The notes: generated by a model not told the origin, from the letters alone. A DNA stretch of 64,000 nucleotides from DASPWW01 sp963803425 (GCA_963803425.1 CAWDMA010000003.1:62001-126000); one strand, 5' to 3'; positions 25,153 to 34,125 are shown, counted from the first letter of the stretch. Program-made: numbers and translations.

Positions 25153-25521
25153 ATGATCCAGCAGGAGACCAGGCTGCGTGTCGCCGACAACTCCGGCGCG
25201 CGCGAGATCCTCTGCATCCGCGTGAAGGGCGGCTCGCATCGCCGCTACGCCGGGGTGGGGGACGTGATCACCGCGACCGTGAAGCAGGCGACGCCGCGGA
25301 GCGCGGTGCGGAAGGGCGAGGTCGTGCAGGCGGTCGTCGTCCGCACTCGGAAGCAGCTCGGCCGCCCGGACGGCACCTACATCTCGTTCGACGAGAACGC
25401 CGCCGTGCTGATCGACGGCACGAACAACCCGCGCGGGACCCGTATCTTCGGACCGGTGGCACGAGAGCTGCGAGAGCGCAACTTCATGAAGATCGTCTCG
25501 CTGGCCCCCGAGGTTCTGTGA
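25153..25521 (+). CDS. rplN: 50S ribosomal protein L14
   Basis: L14 forms an intersubunit bridge near L19. 122 residues (IQQETRLRVADNSGAREILC). Its ATG follows a 106-base gap holding a dispersed repeat, the largest gap in this stretch of the spc operon; TGGGAGTGA-like sequence gives only a weak Shine-Dalgarno. The stop overlaps rplX. Confidence 0.99.
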   Translation: MIQQETRLRVADNSGAREILCIRVKGGSHRRYAGVGDVITATVKQATPRSAVRKGEVVQAVVVRTRKQLGRPDGTYISFDENAAVLIDGTNNPRGTRIFGPVARELRERNFMKIVSLAPEVL

Positions 25522-25859
25522 TGGGACGCGGGATGAAGATTCGCAAGGACGACCACGTCGTGATCACCGGCGGCAAGGACCGCGGCAAGACCGGCAGGGT
25601 GCTTCGCACCGAGCCGAAGCGACGACGCGTGTACGTCGAGAACCTGAACATCGTGAAGCGCCACCAGCGCCCGCAGTCGCTGAAGGACACCCAGCGCGGG
25701 GGCGAGGCCGGGGGCATCATCGAGAAGGAGGGTCCGATCGACATCTCCAACGTGATGCTGCTCGATCCCTCCGACAACAAGCCGACCCGTGTCGGCGTGA
25801 AGCGTGACCGCGGTCAGCGGACGCGGTTCGCGAAGCGCACGGGGAAGGAACTGGAGTGA
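25521..25859 (+). CDS. rplX: 50S ribosomal protein L24
   Basis: L24 is an assembly initiator with a KOW motif (KIRKDDHVVITGGKDRGKTG). 112 residues from ATG 25521, overlapping rplN; its stop overlaps the rplE ATG. Confidence 0.98.
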   Translation: MGRGMKIRKDDHVVITGGKDRGKTGRVLRTEPKRRRVYVENLNIVKRHQRPQSLKDTQRGGEAGGIIEKEGPIDISNVMLLDPSDNKPTRVGVKRDRGQRTRFAKRTGKELE

Positions 25860-26677
25860 TGATGGAGGCCGCCACCGCTCAGCAGCAGGCCGCTCCGCCG
25901 CCCCGGCTGCGCGACCGGTACCGGAACGAGGTCGTCCCGGAGCTCGTGGAGCGCTTCAAGTACGAGACCCTGATGGAGGTGCCGCGGCTCGAGAAGATCA
26001 CCCTGAACATGGGGATCGGCGAGGGCTCGCGGTCAGGCTCCCCGCTCGAGGCCGCCACCGAGCAGCTCGGCACGATCACCGGCCAGCGGCCGAGCGTCCG
26101 CCGCGCCCGCAAGTCGATCGCCGCCTTCAAGGTTCGCGAAGGGATGCCCGTCGGCGTCGCGGTGACGTTGCGCCGGGCGCGGATGTGGGAGTTCCTCGAC
26201 CGGCTGATCTCGATCGCAATCCCCCGGATCCGCGACTTCCGCGGGCTCAACCCGCGCTCGTTCGACGGCCGCGGGAACTACTCGATGGGGATCCGCGAGC
26301 AGCTGATCTTCCCCGAGATCGACTACGACTCGATCGACGAGGTCCGCGGCCTGGACGTGACCATCACCACCACCGCGCACAGCGACATCGAGGCCTTCGA
26401 GCTGCTCCGCGCGCTCGGCCTGCCGTACTCGGCCGAGGGCCGTCCCGGCGAGGAGGACTCGGCCGCGGCCGCCGAGGAGGAGCAGCGCAAGGAGGAGGCG
26501 CGCCTGCGCGCCGAGGCCGAGCGGGCGGCGCTGGAGCAGCTCAAGGAGGAGAACCCCGAGGCCTACGAGACCAAGCCGCGGGAGGCCGAGGAGGGCGAGG
26601 ACGCCGAGGGCGGCGAGCCGGAGGCGAGCGCGGACTCGAGCGACGACAGCGACAGCGAGAGCGAGGACAAGGAGTAG
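25859..26677 (+). CDS. rplE: 50S ribosomal protein L5 with ~85-residue charged C-terminal tail
   Basis: L5 binds 5S rRNA and touches P-site tRNA. The L5 fold occupies ~15-190 (EVPRLEKITLNMGIGEGSR, FRGLNPRSFDGRGNYSMGI). It is followed by ~85 residues of Glu/Ala/Lys, probably coiled coil (EEEQRKEEARLRAEAERAAL), then a Ser/Asp/Glu tail. Usual length is ~180; this has about 272. ATG 25859 overlaps rplX; ATG 25862 and GTG 25856 are alternatives. Confidence 0.96.
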   Translation: MMEAATAQQQAAPPPRLRDRYRNEVVPELVERFKYETLMEVPRLEKITLNMGIGEGSRSGSPLEAATEQLGTITGQRPSVRRARKSIAAFKVREGMPVGVAVTLRRARMWEFLDRLISIAIPRIRDFRGLNPRSFDGRGNYSMGIREQLIFPEIDYDSIDEVRGLDVTITTTAHSDIEAFELLRALGLPYSAEGRPGEEDSAAAAEEEQRKEEARLRAEAERAALEQLKEENPEAYETKPREAEEGEDAEGGEPEASADSSDDSDSESEDKE

Positions 26678-26863
26678 ATGGCGAAGACCTCACAGGTCGT
26701 CAGGCAGAGGCGCAAGCCGAAGTACCGCAGTCGCGGCTACAACCGGTGCAACCGGTGCGGGCGCTCGCGGGCCTACTATCGGAAGTTCGGGCTGTGCCGC
26801 CTGTGCCTGCGCGACGCCGCGCACCAGGGCTACGTGCCCGGAATGACCAAGTCGAGCTGGTAG
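26678..26863 (+). CDS. rpsZ: 30S ribosomal protein S14, zinc-binding type Z
   Basis: 61 residues with the zinc ribbon CNRCGR ... CRLC, the short C+ form of S14 typical of the spc operon in Gram-positives. ATG follows the rplE stop without a gap. Confidence 0.98.
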   Translation: MAKTSQVVRQRRKPKYRSRGYNRCNRCGRSRAYYRKFGLCRLCLRDAAHQGYVPGMTKSSW

Positions 26864-26876
26864 CCGAAGGACCACG

Positions 26877-27272
26877 ATGCTGACCGATCCCGTATCCGAT
26901 TACCTGACCCGAATCCGCAACGGGCTGATCTCCGAGCACGATCAGGTCGAGATCCCGGCGTCGAGCCTGAAGAAGGAGATGACCCGGATCCTCGAGGAGC
27001 AGGGCTACATCACCGGGTTCGCCGTGGAGCCGAACCCGGTCGGCGAGACGATCCGGGTCGAGCTCAAGTACACCGACGAGCGCCAGCCGGCGATCACCGG
27101 GATCGAGCGTGTGTCGCGCCCGGGCCGGCGCCGCTACGTCAACAAGAACGAGGTGCCGCGCGTGCTGGGCGGGATGGGGACGGCGATCGTCTCCACCTCG
27201 CGCGGGGTGATGACGGGGCACGAAGCGAAGGCGCAGCGGGTCGGCGGCGAGGTGCTCGCCTATGTGTGGTAG
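26877..27272 (+). CDS. rpsH: 30S ribosomal protein S8
   Basis: S8 binds the central domain of 16S rRNA and in E. coli represses the spc operon. 131 residues (TDPVSDYLTRIRNGLI ... GMGTAIVSTSRGVMTGHEA). The following ~95-base gap holds a copy of a dispersed repeat. Confidence 0.98.
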   Translation: MLTDPVSDYLTRIRNGLISEHDQVEIPASSLKKEMTRILEEQGYITGFAVEPNPVGETIRVELKYTDERQPAITGIERVSRPGRRRYVNKNEVPRVLGGMGTAIVSTSRGVMTGHEAKAQRVGGEVLAYVW

Positions 27273-27292
27273 CCACGACCACCCGGCTGCGG

Positions 27293-27355
27293 CGGACGCG
27301 AGAGCGAGCGAGCGTCAGGACGTGTGCTTCGCGACCGAGCGGAGCGGGCGCGCAG
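27293..27355 (+). repeat. Dispersed intergenic repeat, family 1 copy B (diverged)
   Basis: Starts CGGACGCGAGAGCGAGCGAG, matching copy A at 21 of the first 22 positions; the second half (GAGCGGAGCGGGCGC) is similar only with small shifts. It fills the rpsH-rplF gap. Confidence 0.6.
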
Positions 27356-27368
27356 CCGGAATTTGATC

Positions 27369-27902
27369 ATGAGTCGGATCGGGAAAAGGCCAATCGATAT
27401 CCCCGACGGCGTCACCGTCGACGTCGGCGCGGGCGCGGTGACCGTGAAGGGGCCGAAGGGCGAGCTCAGCCAGGTGATCAGCCCCGATATGAAGGTCGAG
27501 CGTGAGAACGGCTCCGTGACCGTGGAGCGGCCCACCGACCGCGGCGAGCACCGCTCCCTGCACGGGTTGACGCGGACGCTGATCGCGAACATGGTGCAGG
27601 GCGTCACCGAGGGATTCGAGCGACGGCTCGAGATCCAGGGCGTCGGGTACCGGGCGAAGCTCCAGGGCACGCAGCTCGAGCTGGCGCTGGGCTACTCGCA
27701 CCCGGTCTCGATCACGCCCCCGGACGGGATCGAGTTCGAGGTCCCGCAGCCCACCGAGGTGGTGGTGCGCGGGATCGACAAGCAGAAGGTCGGCGAGGTG
27801 GCGGCGCAGGTCCGCAAGCAGCGCCCCCCGGAGCCATACAAGGGCAAGGGGATCCGGTACTCCGGCGAGCACGTTCGCCGCAAGGTGGGCAAGCGCGCAT
27901 GA
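27369..27902 (+). CDS. rplF: 50S ribosomal protein L6
   Basis: L6 lies near the sarcin-ricin loop. 177 residues from ATG 27369 (SRIGKRPIDIPDGVTVDV); conserved C-terminal KQRPPEPYKGKGIRYSGE. It overlaps rplR by 4 bases. Confidence 0.98.
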   Translation: MSRIGKRPIDIPDGVTVDVGAGAVTVKGPKGELSQVISPDMKVERENGSVTVERPTDRGEHRSLHGLTRTLIANMVQGVTEGFERRLEIQGVGYRAKLQGTQLELALGYSHPVSITPPDGIEFEVPQPTEVVVRGIDKQKVGEVAAQVRKQRPPEPYKGKGIRYSGEHVRRKVGKRA

Positions 27903-28252
27903 GCGTGATGACCAAGCAGCAGCAGCGCGCCCGGCGCCGCCGGCGGGTGCGGGCGAAGATCCGCGGCTCGGCAGACCGGCCGCGGCTCTCGGTGTATCGC
28001 TCCAACCGCGGGATCTTCGCGCAGCTGATCGACGACGATGCCGGCCGCACGCTGGCCGCCGTGAGCTGGACCGAGGGGGACCTTCGCGGGCTCGACTCGA
28101 TGGAGCAGGCGAAGCGCGCCGGCGCCGTGCTGGCGGAGCGCGCCAAGTCCGCGGGGATCGAGACGTGCGTATTCGATCGGTCCGGCTACCGGTACCACGG
28201 TCGCGTCCAGGCGCTCGCAGAGGCCGCCCGCGAGGGAGGGCTGCAGATTTGA
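27899..28252 (+). CDS. rplR: 50S ribosomal protein L18
   Basis: L18 carries 5S rRNA into the 50S subunit. 117 residues; basic N-terminus, then RPRLSVYRSNRGIFAQLIDD and CVFDRSGYRYHGRVQALAEA. ATG in an ATGA overlap with rplF. Confidence 0.98.
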   Translation: MSVMTKQQQRARRRRRVRAKIRGSADRPRLSVYRSNRGIFAQLIDDDAGRTLAAVSWTEGDLRGLDSMEQAKRAGAVLAERAKSAGIETCVFDRSGYRYHGRVQALAEAAREGGLQI

Positions 28253-28273
28253 GTCGCTACCGTGGAGGGTCGG

Positions 28274-28924
28274 ATGCAGAAGCCCGTTGAGACCGTCAGC
28301 CCGCAGGGGCTCGACCTCCAGGAGCGGGTGATCGAGATCAACCGCGTCGCCAAGGTCGTGAAGGGCGGCCGGCGGTTCTCGTTCACCGCGCTGGTCGCCG
28401 TCGGCGACGAGGACTCCGTGGTCGGGATCGGGTACGGGAAGGCCCGTGAGGTGCCGCTCGCGATCCAGAAGGGGGTCGAGGACGCCCGCAAGAGCCTGAT
28501 CCGCGTCCCCAAGTACGGGCAGACGATTCCGCACAAGATCGTGGGGCGGTTCGGCGCCGGCCACGTGGTCCTCCGTCCCGCCAGTCCCGGGACAGGGGTG
28601 ATCGCGGGCGGCGGCGTCCGCGCGGTGCTTGAGCTCGGCGGCGTCCGCGATGTGCTCTCGAAGAGCATCGGCACCCAGAACCCGGTCAACCTCGTGAAGG
28701 CGACGATGAACGGGCTCGTGAACCTGCGCCGGCCGCAGGAGGTCGCCAAGCTCCGCGGCCTGTCCGTGCGCCAGGTGCTCGGGATCCCCGAGCCCTCGGC
28801 GAGCACGAACGGTGGCAAGGTTGAGGGTGAGGCCAAGCCCGAGCCTGCCGCCGACGCCGCGGCGCCCGGACGCGAAGCGGAGGACGCCGCGGGCAGTGAT
28901 GCGGAGGATTCGACCGGAAAATGA
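28274..28924 (+). CDS. rpsE: 30S ribosomal protein S5
   Basis: S5 contributes to decoding accuracy and mRNA unwinding. I choose ATG 28274 because GGAGGG lies 4 bases upstream; GTG 28262 is in frame but would contain that site. 216 residues: dsRBD-like domain (ERVIEINRVAKVVKGGRRFS), then GTGVIAGGGVRAVLELGGV. The last ~45 residues are an Ala/Glu/Asp-rich extra tail. It overlaps rpmD. Confidence 0.97.
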   Translation: MQKPVETVSPQGLDLQERVIEINRVAKVVKGGRRFSFTALVAVGDEDSVVGIGYGKAREVPLAIQKGVEDARKSLIRVPKYGQTIPHKIVGRFGAGHVVLRPASPGTGVIAGGGVRAVLELGGVRDVLSKSIGTQNPVNLVKATMNGLVNLRRPQEVAKLRGLSVRQVLGIPEPSASTNGGKVEGEAKPEPAADAAAPGREAEDAAGSDAEDSTGK

Positions 28925-29115
28925 CCATGACTGACCTCACCGTGATCCAGGTCCGCTCCGCGGTCGGGATCAGCCCGCGCCAGCGCGACACGCTTCGCTC
29001 GCTGAAGCTCGGCCGGATCGGGAAGTCATCGGTGCAGACCGACTCCCCTGCGCTGCGCGGGATGCTTGACAAGGTCGGGCACCTCGTCGAGGTGAAGGAG
29101 GGCGACGGCAGGTGA
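28921..29115 (+). CDS. rpmD: 50S ribosomal protein L30
   Basis: 64 residues: TVIQVRSAVGISPRQRDTLR and LGRIGKSSVQTDSPALRGML are typical of L30. ATG 28921 lies in an ATGA overlap with rpsE (ATG 28927 is an alternative); it overlaps rplO by 4 bases. Confidence 0.97.
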   Translation: MTMTDLTVIQVRSAVGISPRQRDTLRSLKLGRIGKSSVQTDSPALRGMLDKVGHLVEVKEGDGR

Positions 29116-29624
29116 GCCGGCTCTCCCCCGAGGACATCGGTCTGCACACCGTCCGCCCCAAGCCCGGCTCGCGCCGACCCCGGAAGCGAGTAGGCCGCGG
29201 CGAGGGCTCCGGGCTCGGGAAGACCTCCGGCCGCGGCCACAAGGGCGCCGGAGCGCGCTCGGGCACCCGCCGCAAGCCCGGCTACGAGGGCGGCCAGAAC
29301 CCGATCCACATGAGGATGCGAAAGCTGCGCGGCCCGAACAAGAAGATGTCGATGCCGTTCGAGCCGTTCCGGACCCGGACTCAGCCGGTGAACGTCTCCG
29401 ACCTCGACGCGCGCTTCGACGCCGGCGCCGAAGTGTCGCCGGAGTCGCTGCGGGCGGCGGGCCTCGCGAAGCGCCGCGACCCGGTCAAGGTGCTGGGGCG
29501 GGGCGAGCTGGGCAAGAAGCTGACCGTCCGCGCGCACGGATTCAGCGCGACCGCGCGCGAGAAGATCGAAGCTGCCGGCGGCACGTGTGAGCTGATCACA
29601 AACCCGACCAAACCGGACGCGTAG
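29112..29624 (+). CDS. rplO: 50S ribosomal protein L15
   Basis: L15 is a late 50S assembly protein. 170 residues from GTG 29112. The Gly/Arg-rich N-terminal tail (GRGEGSGLGKTSGRGHKGAG) and PGYEGGQNPIHMRMRKLRG are conserved. Its C-terminal globular part ends KIEAAGGTCELI. Confidence 0.98.
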   Translation: MSRLSPEDIGLHTVRPKPGSRRPRKRVGRGEGSGLGKTSGRGHKGAGARSGTRRKPGYEGGQNPIHMRMRKLRGPNKKMSMPFEPFRTRTQPVNVSDLDARFDAGAEVSPESLRAAGLAKRRDPVKVLGRGELGKKLTVRAHGFSATAREKIEAAGGTCELITNPTKPDA

Positions 29625-29640
29625 CGGAGGATCTGGTCGG

Positions 29641-30912
29641 ATGCTGAGGACCATCACCAACGCCTTCTCGGTCCCCGAGATCCAGCGGAAGCTGGCGTTC
29701 ACGGCGGCGATGCTCGCCCTGTACCGGCTCGGCGCCTACATCCCGGCTCCCGGGATCGACATCCACACCGTCGAGCAGCTTGAGCAGAACTTCACCGGCT
29801 CGAACATCCTCGGTTTCCTGAACCTGTTCTCGGGCGGAAGCCTGTCGCGGCTGTCCCTGTTCGCGCTCGGGATCATGCCCTACATCACGGCCTCGATCAT
29901 CCTGCAGCTGCTCACGGTCGTCGTCCCATCCCTGGAGCGGCTCCAGAAGGAGGGCGAGGTGGGGCAGCAGAAGATCACCCAGTACACGCGCTACCTGACC
30001 GTCGCGCTCGCGTTCGGCCAGTCGGTCGGCTACGTGTTCCTGTTCCGCTCCTTCCAGAACCAGGCCGGCACCAGCGTGGTCGGCGAGCTCACCTTCCCGA
30101 AGGTGTTCCTGATCGTGATCTCGCTGACCGCCGGCTGCACGGTGCTGATGTGGTTCGGGGAGCTGATCACGCAGCGCGGGATCGGGAACGGGATCTCGCT
30201 GATGATCTTCGCCTCGATCGCGTCCCGGATCCCCAGCGGGATCCAGGCGTGGTGGAACAACCCCGACCAGGTGTTCGTCGTGATGATGCCGTTCATCGCC
30301 CTGGCGGTGATCGTCGGGATCGTGTTCGTCCAGGAGGGCCAGCGGCGGATCCCGGTGCAGTACGCGAAGCGCGTCGTCGGCCGCCGGATGACGACCGGCG
30401 GGTCGACCTACCTGCCCCTGCGGGTGAACATGGCCGGGGTGATCCCGGTGATCTTCGCCGCGTCGATCATGGCCTTCCCGCCGACGATCGGCCAGCTCCT
30501 GAACACCCCCGCGGCGCTCGACTTCGCCGCCTTCTTCAGCCCCAACGGGTGGGCGTACGTGGTCGGCGAGGTGTTCTTCATCATCATCTTCACCTACTTC
30601 TACACCGCGGTCACGTTCAACCCCGTCGACCAGGCGGACAACCTGAAGAAGTACGGCGGCTTCATCCCCGGCGTCCGACCAGGTCGGCCGACCGCCGAGT
30701 ACCTGGACCGGATCCTGTCGCGGCTCACCTTCCCCGGGGCGCTGTACCTGGGCGCGGTCGCGGCGCTCCCGACGATCCTGATCAGCCAGACCTCGGCGAA
30801 CTTCTACTTCGGCGGCACCTCGATCCTGATCGTCGTCGGGGTCGCACTGGACACCGTCAAGCAGCTCGAGGCGCAGCTGATGATGCGCAACTACGAGGGC
30901 TTCCTGAAGTAG
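29641..30912 (+). CDS. secY: Preprotein translocase subunit SecY
   Basis: Channel-forming subunit of SecYEG, ten membrane helices. 423 residues with the plug region GGSLSRLSLFALGIMPYITA and the cytoplasmic loop FIPGVRPGRPTAEYLDRIL. It is the last spc-operon gene before adk; its partner secE is at the start of the window. Confidence 0.99.
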   Translation: MLRTITNAFSVPEIQRKLAFTAAMLALYRLGAYIPAPGIDIHTVEQLEQNFTGSNILGFLNLFSGGSLSRLSLFALGIMPYITASIILQLLTVVVPSLERLQKEGEVGQQKITQYTRYLTVALAFGQSVGYVFLFRSFQNQAGTSVVGELTFPKVFLIVISLTAGCTVLMWFGELITQRGIGNGISLMIFASIASRIPSGIQAWWNNPDQVFVVMMPFIALAVIVGIVFVQEGQRRIPVQYAKRVVGRRMTTGGSTYLPLRVNMAGVIPVIFAASIMAFPPTIGQLLNTPAALDFAAFFSPNGWAYVVGEVFFIIIFTYFYTAVTFNPVDQADNLKKYGGFIPGVRPGRPTAEYLDRILSRLTFPGALYLGAVAALPTILISQTSANFYFGGTSILIVVGVALDTVKQLEAQLMMRNYEGFLK

Positions 30913-30936
30913 CGCCGCGATCGCGGCCGATCGCTG

Positions 30937-31611
30937 ATGTCCGAGCTCAACCTGATCCTCCTTGGCCCGCCCGGCTCCGGCAAGGGCACCCAGGGCGAAC
31001 GCCTGCAGACCGACCTGCGGCTGCCCTACTACGCCACTGGCGACATCCTCCGTGCCGCCGTTCGCGAGGGGACGGACCTCGGCAAGCAGGCGAAGGGGTT
31101 CATGGACAAGGGCGACCTCGTCCCCGACGACGTGATCATCGGGATGATCTCGGAGCGGATCGAGTCCCCCGAGGCCGCCGATGGGTTCATCCTCGACGGC
31201 TTCCCCCGTACCACCGGCCAGGCCGGGGCACTGGACGCCGCGATCGAGCGGCTGCACCGCGAGCTCACCGCGGCGATCCTGATCGAGGTCTCCGACGAGG
31301 AGGTCGTCAGGCGGCTGTCGGGGCGCCGCACCTGTGTCGACGGCGGCCACATCTTCCACGTCGACCACGATCCGCCCAAGAAGGAGGGCGTGTGCGACGT
31401 GTGCGGCGGCAAGCTCGTGATCCGCGACGACGACAAGCCCGACGTGGTCAGGCACCGGCTCGAGCAGTACCACTCGAAGACCGAGCCGCTTGTCGGGTAC
31501 TACGACGGCGAGGGGATCCTGCGCCGCGTCGACGGCGACCGGGCGCCGGAGGAGGTTGCGGAGCGGATCCGGGGCCTGCTCGCGACGCTGCAGATGGAGG
31601 AGCGCATCTAG
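30937..31611 (+). CDS. adk: Adenylate kinase with zinc-type LID
   Basis: Interconverts ATP + AMP and 2 ADP. 224 residues. P-loop GPPGSGKGT at 10-18, AMP-binding DGFPRT at 87-92. The LID domain has C133, then H138/H141, and C153-x2-C156, so the zinc site is a Cys/His variant of the four-Cys Gram-positive form. secY-adk-map is the standard order. Confidence 0.98.
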   Translation: MSELNLILLGPPGSGKGTQGERLQTDLRLPYYATGDILRAAVREGTDLGKQAKGFMDKGDLVPDDVIIGMISERIESPEAADGFILDGFPRTTGQAGALDAAIERLHRELTAAILIEVSDEEVVRRLSGRRTCVDGGHIFHVDHDPPKKEGVCDVCGGKLVIRDDDKPDVVRHRLEQYHSKTEPLVGYYDGEGILRRVDGDRAPEEVAERIRGLLATLQMEERI

Positions 31612-31623
31612 CGCGGCGCGGTG

Positions 31624-32382
31624 ATGATCCTCACCAAGACGCCGGAGCAGATCGAGGAGATGGCCGTGGCCGGCGCGATCCAGGCCCGTTGCCTGAAGAT
31701 GCTGCGAGGGAAGGTCCGACCCGGGGTGACCACCGCGGAGCTCGACGAGGCGGCCGAGAAGTTCATCGCGTCCCAGGGGGCGCAGGCGGCGTTCAAGGGC
31801 TACCGCGGGTTCCCGGGCTCGATCTGCGCGTCCCCCAACTCGATGGTCGTGCACGGGATCCCCGGGCCGTACGAGCTGAAGCTCGGTGACATCATCTCGC
31901 TGGACGTCGGGGTCGTCTACGGCGGGTGGGTCGCGGACGCGGCGATCACCCTCCCGATCGGGGAGATCAACTCGGGCACCGAGAAGCTGCTCGCCACGAC
32001 CCGCGCCTCACTGTTCGACGCCGTCGAGGCGGCCCGGACGGGGAACCGGCTCAGCGATGTCTCCAACGCGGTGCAGCGGCGGGTCGAGTCCGACGGCCTC
32101 TCGATCATCCGCAGCCTGGTCGGCCACGGGATCGGCCGCGACATGCACGAGGACCCGCAGATCCCGAACTACGGCGAGCCCGGCCGCGGACCCGTGCTGG
32201 AGCCGGGGATGGTGCTCGCGATCGAGCCGATGGTGAACGCCGGATCGCCTCAGGTCCGGGTCGGCGACGACAACTGGGCGGTGTACTCGCAGGACGGCTC
32301 CCAGGCCGCCCATTTCGAGTTCACCGTCGCCGTCACCGAGAACGGGCCCCGCGTGCTGACGCCCTGGCACGAGGACGAGTAG
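31624..32382 (+). CDS. map: Methionine aminopeptidase type I
   Basis: Removes initiator methionine. 252 residues from ATG 31624 (GTG 31621 possible). The metal ligands D94, D105, H168, E201, E232 and the catalytic H77 are all present. In most Gram-positives infA and rpmJ follow; here a minus-strand accessory block follows instead. Confidence 0.98.
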   Translation: MILTKTPEQIEEMAVAGAIQARCLKMLRGKVRPGVTTAELDEAAEKFIASQGAQAAFKGYRGFPGSICASPNSMVVHGIPGPYELKLGDIISLDVGVVYGGWVADAAITLPIGEINSGTEKLLATTRASLFDAVEAARTGNRLSDVSNAVQRRVESDGLSIIRSLVGHGIGRDMHEDPQIPNYGEPGRGPVLEPGMVLAIEPMVNAGSPQVRVGDDNWAVYSQDGSQAAHFEFTVAVTENGPRVLTPWHEDE

Positions 32383-32394
32383 GCCCGTCCGCGT

Positions 32395-34125
32395 CTAGCG
32401 CTTCTTCGCCACGTAGCTGTCGCCGGCCTTCACGGTGACGGTCTTGTCCTTGACGAAGTCCTTGAACCGGACCGTGCCCTCGGCCACCTTCAGCCAGGTG
32501 GAGCCGTCGGAGCGGTCCTCGGTCAGCCACTCTGTGCCGCGGACGCTGGCCGCGCCCTTCTTGCCCTTCGTCTTGAACTTGCCCTTGCCGCTTCCCCACA
32601 GCTTCCGCTTCTTCCTCCCCTTGGAGCTGTGGGCGCTCGGCCCGCCGGCGGCGCGGGGCGCGAGCTGCGCGCGCCTGAGCAGCGGGCCGGTCAGCTTCAG
32701 CGTGGTCGGGACCACCTTCGAGGCGCTGGCGCGGACCGCCGCGTCCGCCTGAAGCACCTTGAACCGGCCCGCCCAGAACAACGCCGTCTGAGTCTCGTCG
32801 CCGACGCCGGTCGCGGCGGTCAGCCGCACGGTCCCGTTGGTGGCGTCCACCTGGCACCCGACCTGGACCTGCTCCGGTCGGACCAGCGCCGCGAAGTCGG
32901 AGTCGCCCTTGCACTTCGTCGTCGGGGCGCCATCGACCGGTTCCAGGTTGAACGAGTCGCCGACCACCGGTGTCGGCAGCGGCGGCGTGGCCGGGGGCGG
33001 CGGCGGCGGGGGGGGCGGGGGCGGGGGCGTCACGGCCGGGACGGTGAACAGCGCGATCCCGGCCGGCTCGCTGCCGAGATCGAGGGCGATGTGCCCCGCG
33101 ACCGAGTCGGTCGCGGCGTTGACGACCGAGACGTCGTCGGTGCCCTGGTCGGTGACGTATGCGCGCGAGCCGTCCGGCGTGAACGCGACGGCGGACGGCG
33201 CCGAGCCGGTGTCGAGCGAGATCGGCGTGCCGGTGCTGTCGTCGCCGAGGTCGATCGGGGTGACAGTGTCATCGACGTCGTCCGTCACGTATGCCTTCGT
33301 CCCGGCCGGGTTGATCGCGATCGCGGTCGGCTCGGAGCCGACAGTGATGTCAGGGTCGGTGTTCGTGGGGGGGTTGGTGGTCAGGTCCACGACCGAGACC
33401 ACGCCGGCCGTATTGTTGACCACGTAGGCCTTGTTGCCGTCCGGCGTGACGGCAACTCCCGTGAGCTCATCGAAGTCGCCCCCGAGGGCGACGTCGTCCC
33501 CGGAGCTGCTGGTGTTGCCGGCCGTATCGATCACCGACATGTGCGAGTTGGTGTTGGCCGCGACCCCCACGTACGCCTCGGTGCGGTTGGGGCTGGCCGC
33601 GGCGCTCTCCGGAACGCCGCGCACGTCGATCTCGTCGATCGCCCGTGTCGCCGTGTTGATCGCGAGCGTACGGCTGGTGCCGGCGTTCGGCACGTACAGC
33701 TGGCTGCCGCTGGGGGTGATCGCGATCGCGACCGGCCCCTCGACCTGGGGGACGGGTGTGCCGAACTCGACCCTGGTCTGGGTGTTGAGGAAGGAGACGT
33801 CGCCGCTCAGGTTGTCGGGCGGGTGGCCGAGCCCGTTCGCCACGTAGGCGGTCTTGCCGTTCGGCGCTGCCGCGATCGGCCCGGGTTCGTCGCCGACCGG
33901 GATGTCGGTGCCGACCCTGGCGCCCACAGTCCCGAGCGTGGTGTTGATCACGGAGACGTCGTCGTTGCCCTTGTTCGTGACCCACCCGGTGTACGCGGCG
34001 GCGGGCGCCGCGGCGACGAGCGCGACGAGCGCGACCAGCGAGCCCGCGCCGGCGAACGGCCGCATCCTGGGTCGTCCCGCCGCCTTCCCGCTGTGCCTGC
34101 CTGTCAGACCGTCCTGCCTCACCAT
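32395..34125 (-). CDS. Exported YVTN-type beta-propeller protein with poly-Pro linker and basic C-terminal domain
   Basis: I choose the ATG at 34125, which has GGAGG 5 bases upstream. 576 residues. A signal sequence (SLVALVALVAAAPAAA) ends near 44. Residues ~45-365 are beta-propeller repeats of the YVTN type (AYVANGLG, LYVPNAGT, AYVTDDVDD, AYVTDQGTDDVSVVN), then a run of about 12 prolines, and a C-terminal domain with LWGSGKGKFKTKGKKG, VRGTEWLTEDRSDG and TVTVKAGDSYVAKK. That C-terminal pattern recurs in exported proteins of this lineage and resembles a FecR-like fold. Function unknown; probably a surface or secreted binding protein. It is convergent with map. Confidence 0.75.
   Translation of the reverse strand: MVRQDGLTGRHSGKAAGRPRMRPFAGAGSLVALVALVAAAPAAAYTGWVTNKGNDDVSVINTTLGTVGARVGTDIPVGDEPGPIAAAPNGKTAYVANGLGHPPDNLSGDVSFLNTQTRVEFGTPVPQVEGPVAIAITPSGSQLYVPNAGTSRTLAINTATRAIDEIDVRGVPESAAASPNRTEAYVGVAANTNSHMSVIDTAGNTSSSGDDVALGGDFDELTGVAVTPDGNKAYVVNNTAGVVSVVDLTTNPPTNTDPDITVGSEPTAIAINPAGTKAYVTDDVDDTVTPIDLGDDSTGTPISLDTGSAPSAVAFTPDGSRAYVTDQGTDDVSVVNAATDSVAGHIALDLGSEPAGIALFTVPAVTPPPPPPPPPPPPATPPLPTPVVGDSFNLEPVDGAPTTKCKGDSDFAALVRPEQVQVGCQVDATNGTVRLTAATGVGDETQTALFWAGRFKVLQADAAVRASASKVVPTTLKLTGPLLRRAQLAPRAAGGPSAHSSKGRKKRKLWGSGKGKFKTKGKKGAASVRGTEWLTEDRSDGSTWLKVAEGTVRFKDFVKDKTVTVKAGDSYVAKKR

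Noticed and set aside
33008..33032. Poly-C/G run in the beta-propeller gene as a phase-variable tract
   Set aside because: It encodes the proline linker and is interrupted by other bases (GGC/GGG mix), so slippage is less likely; not listed as a finding.
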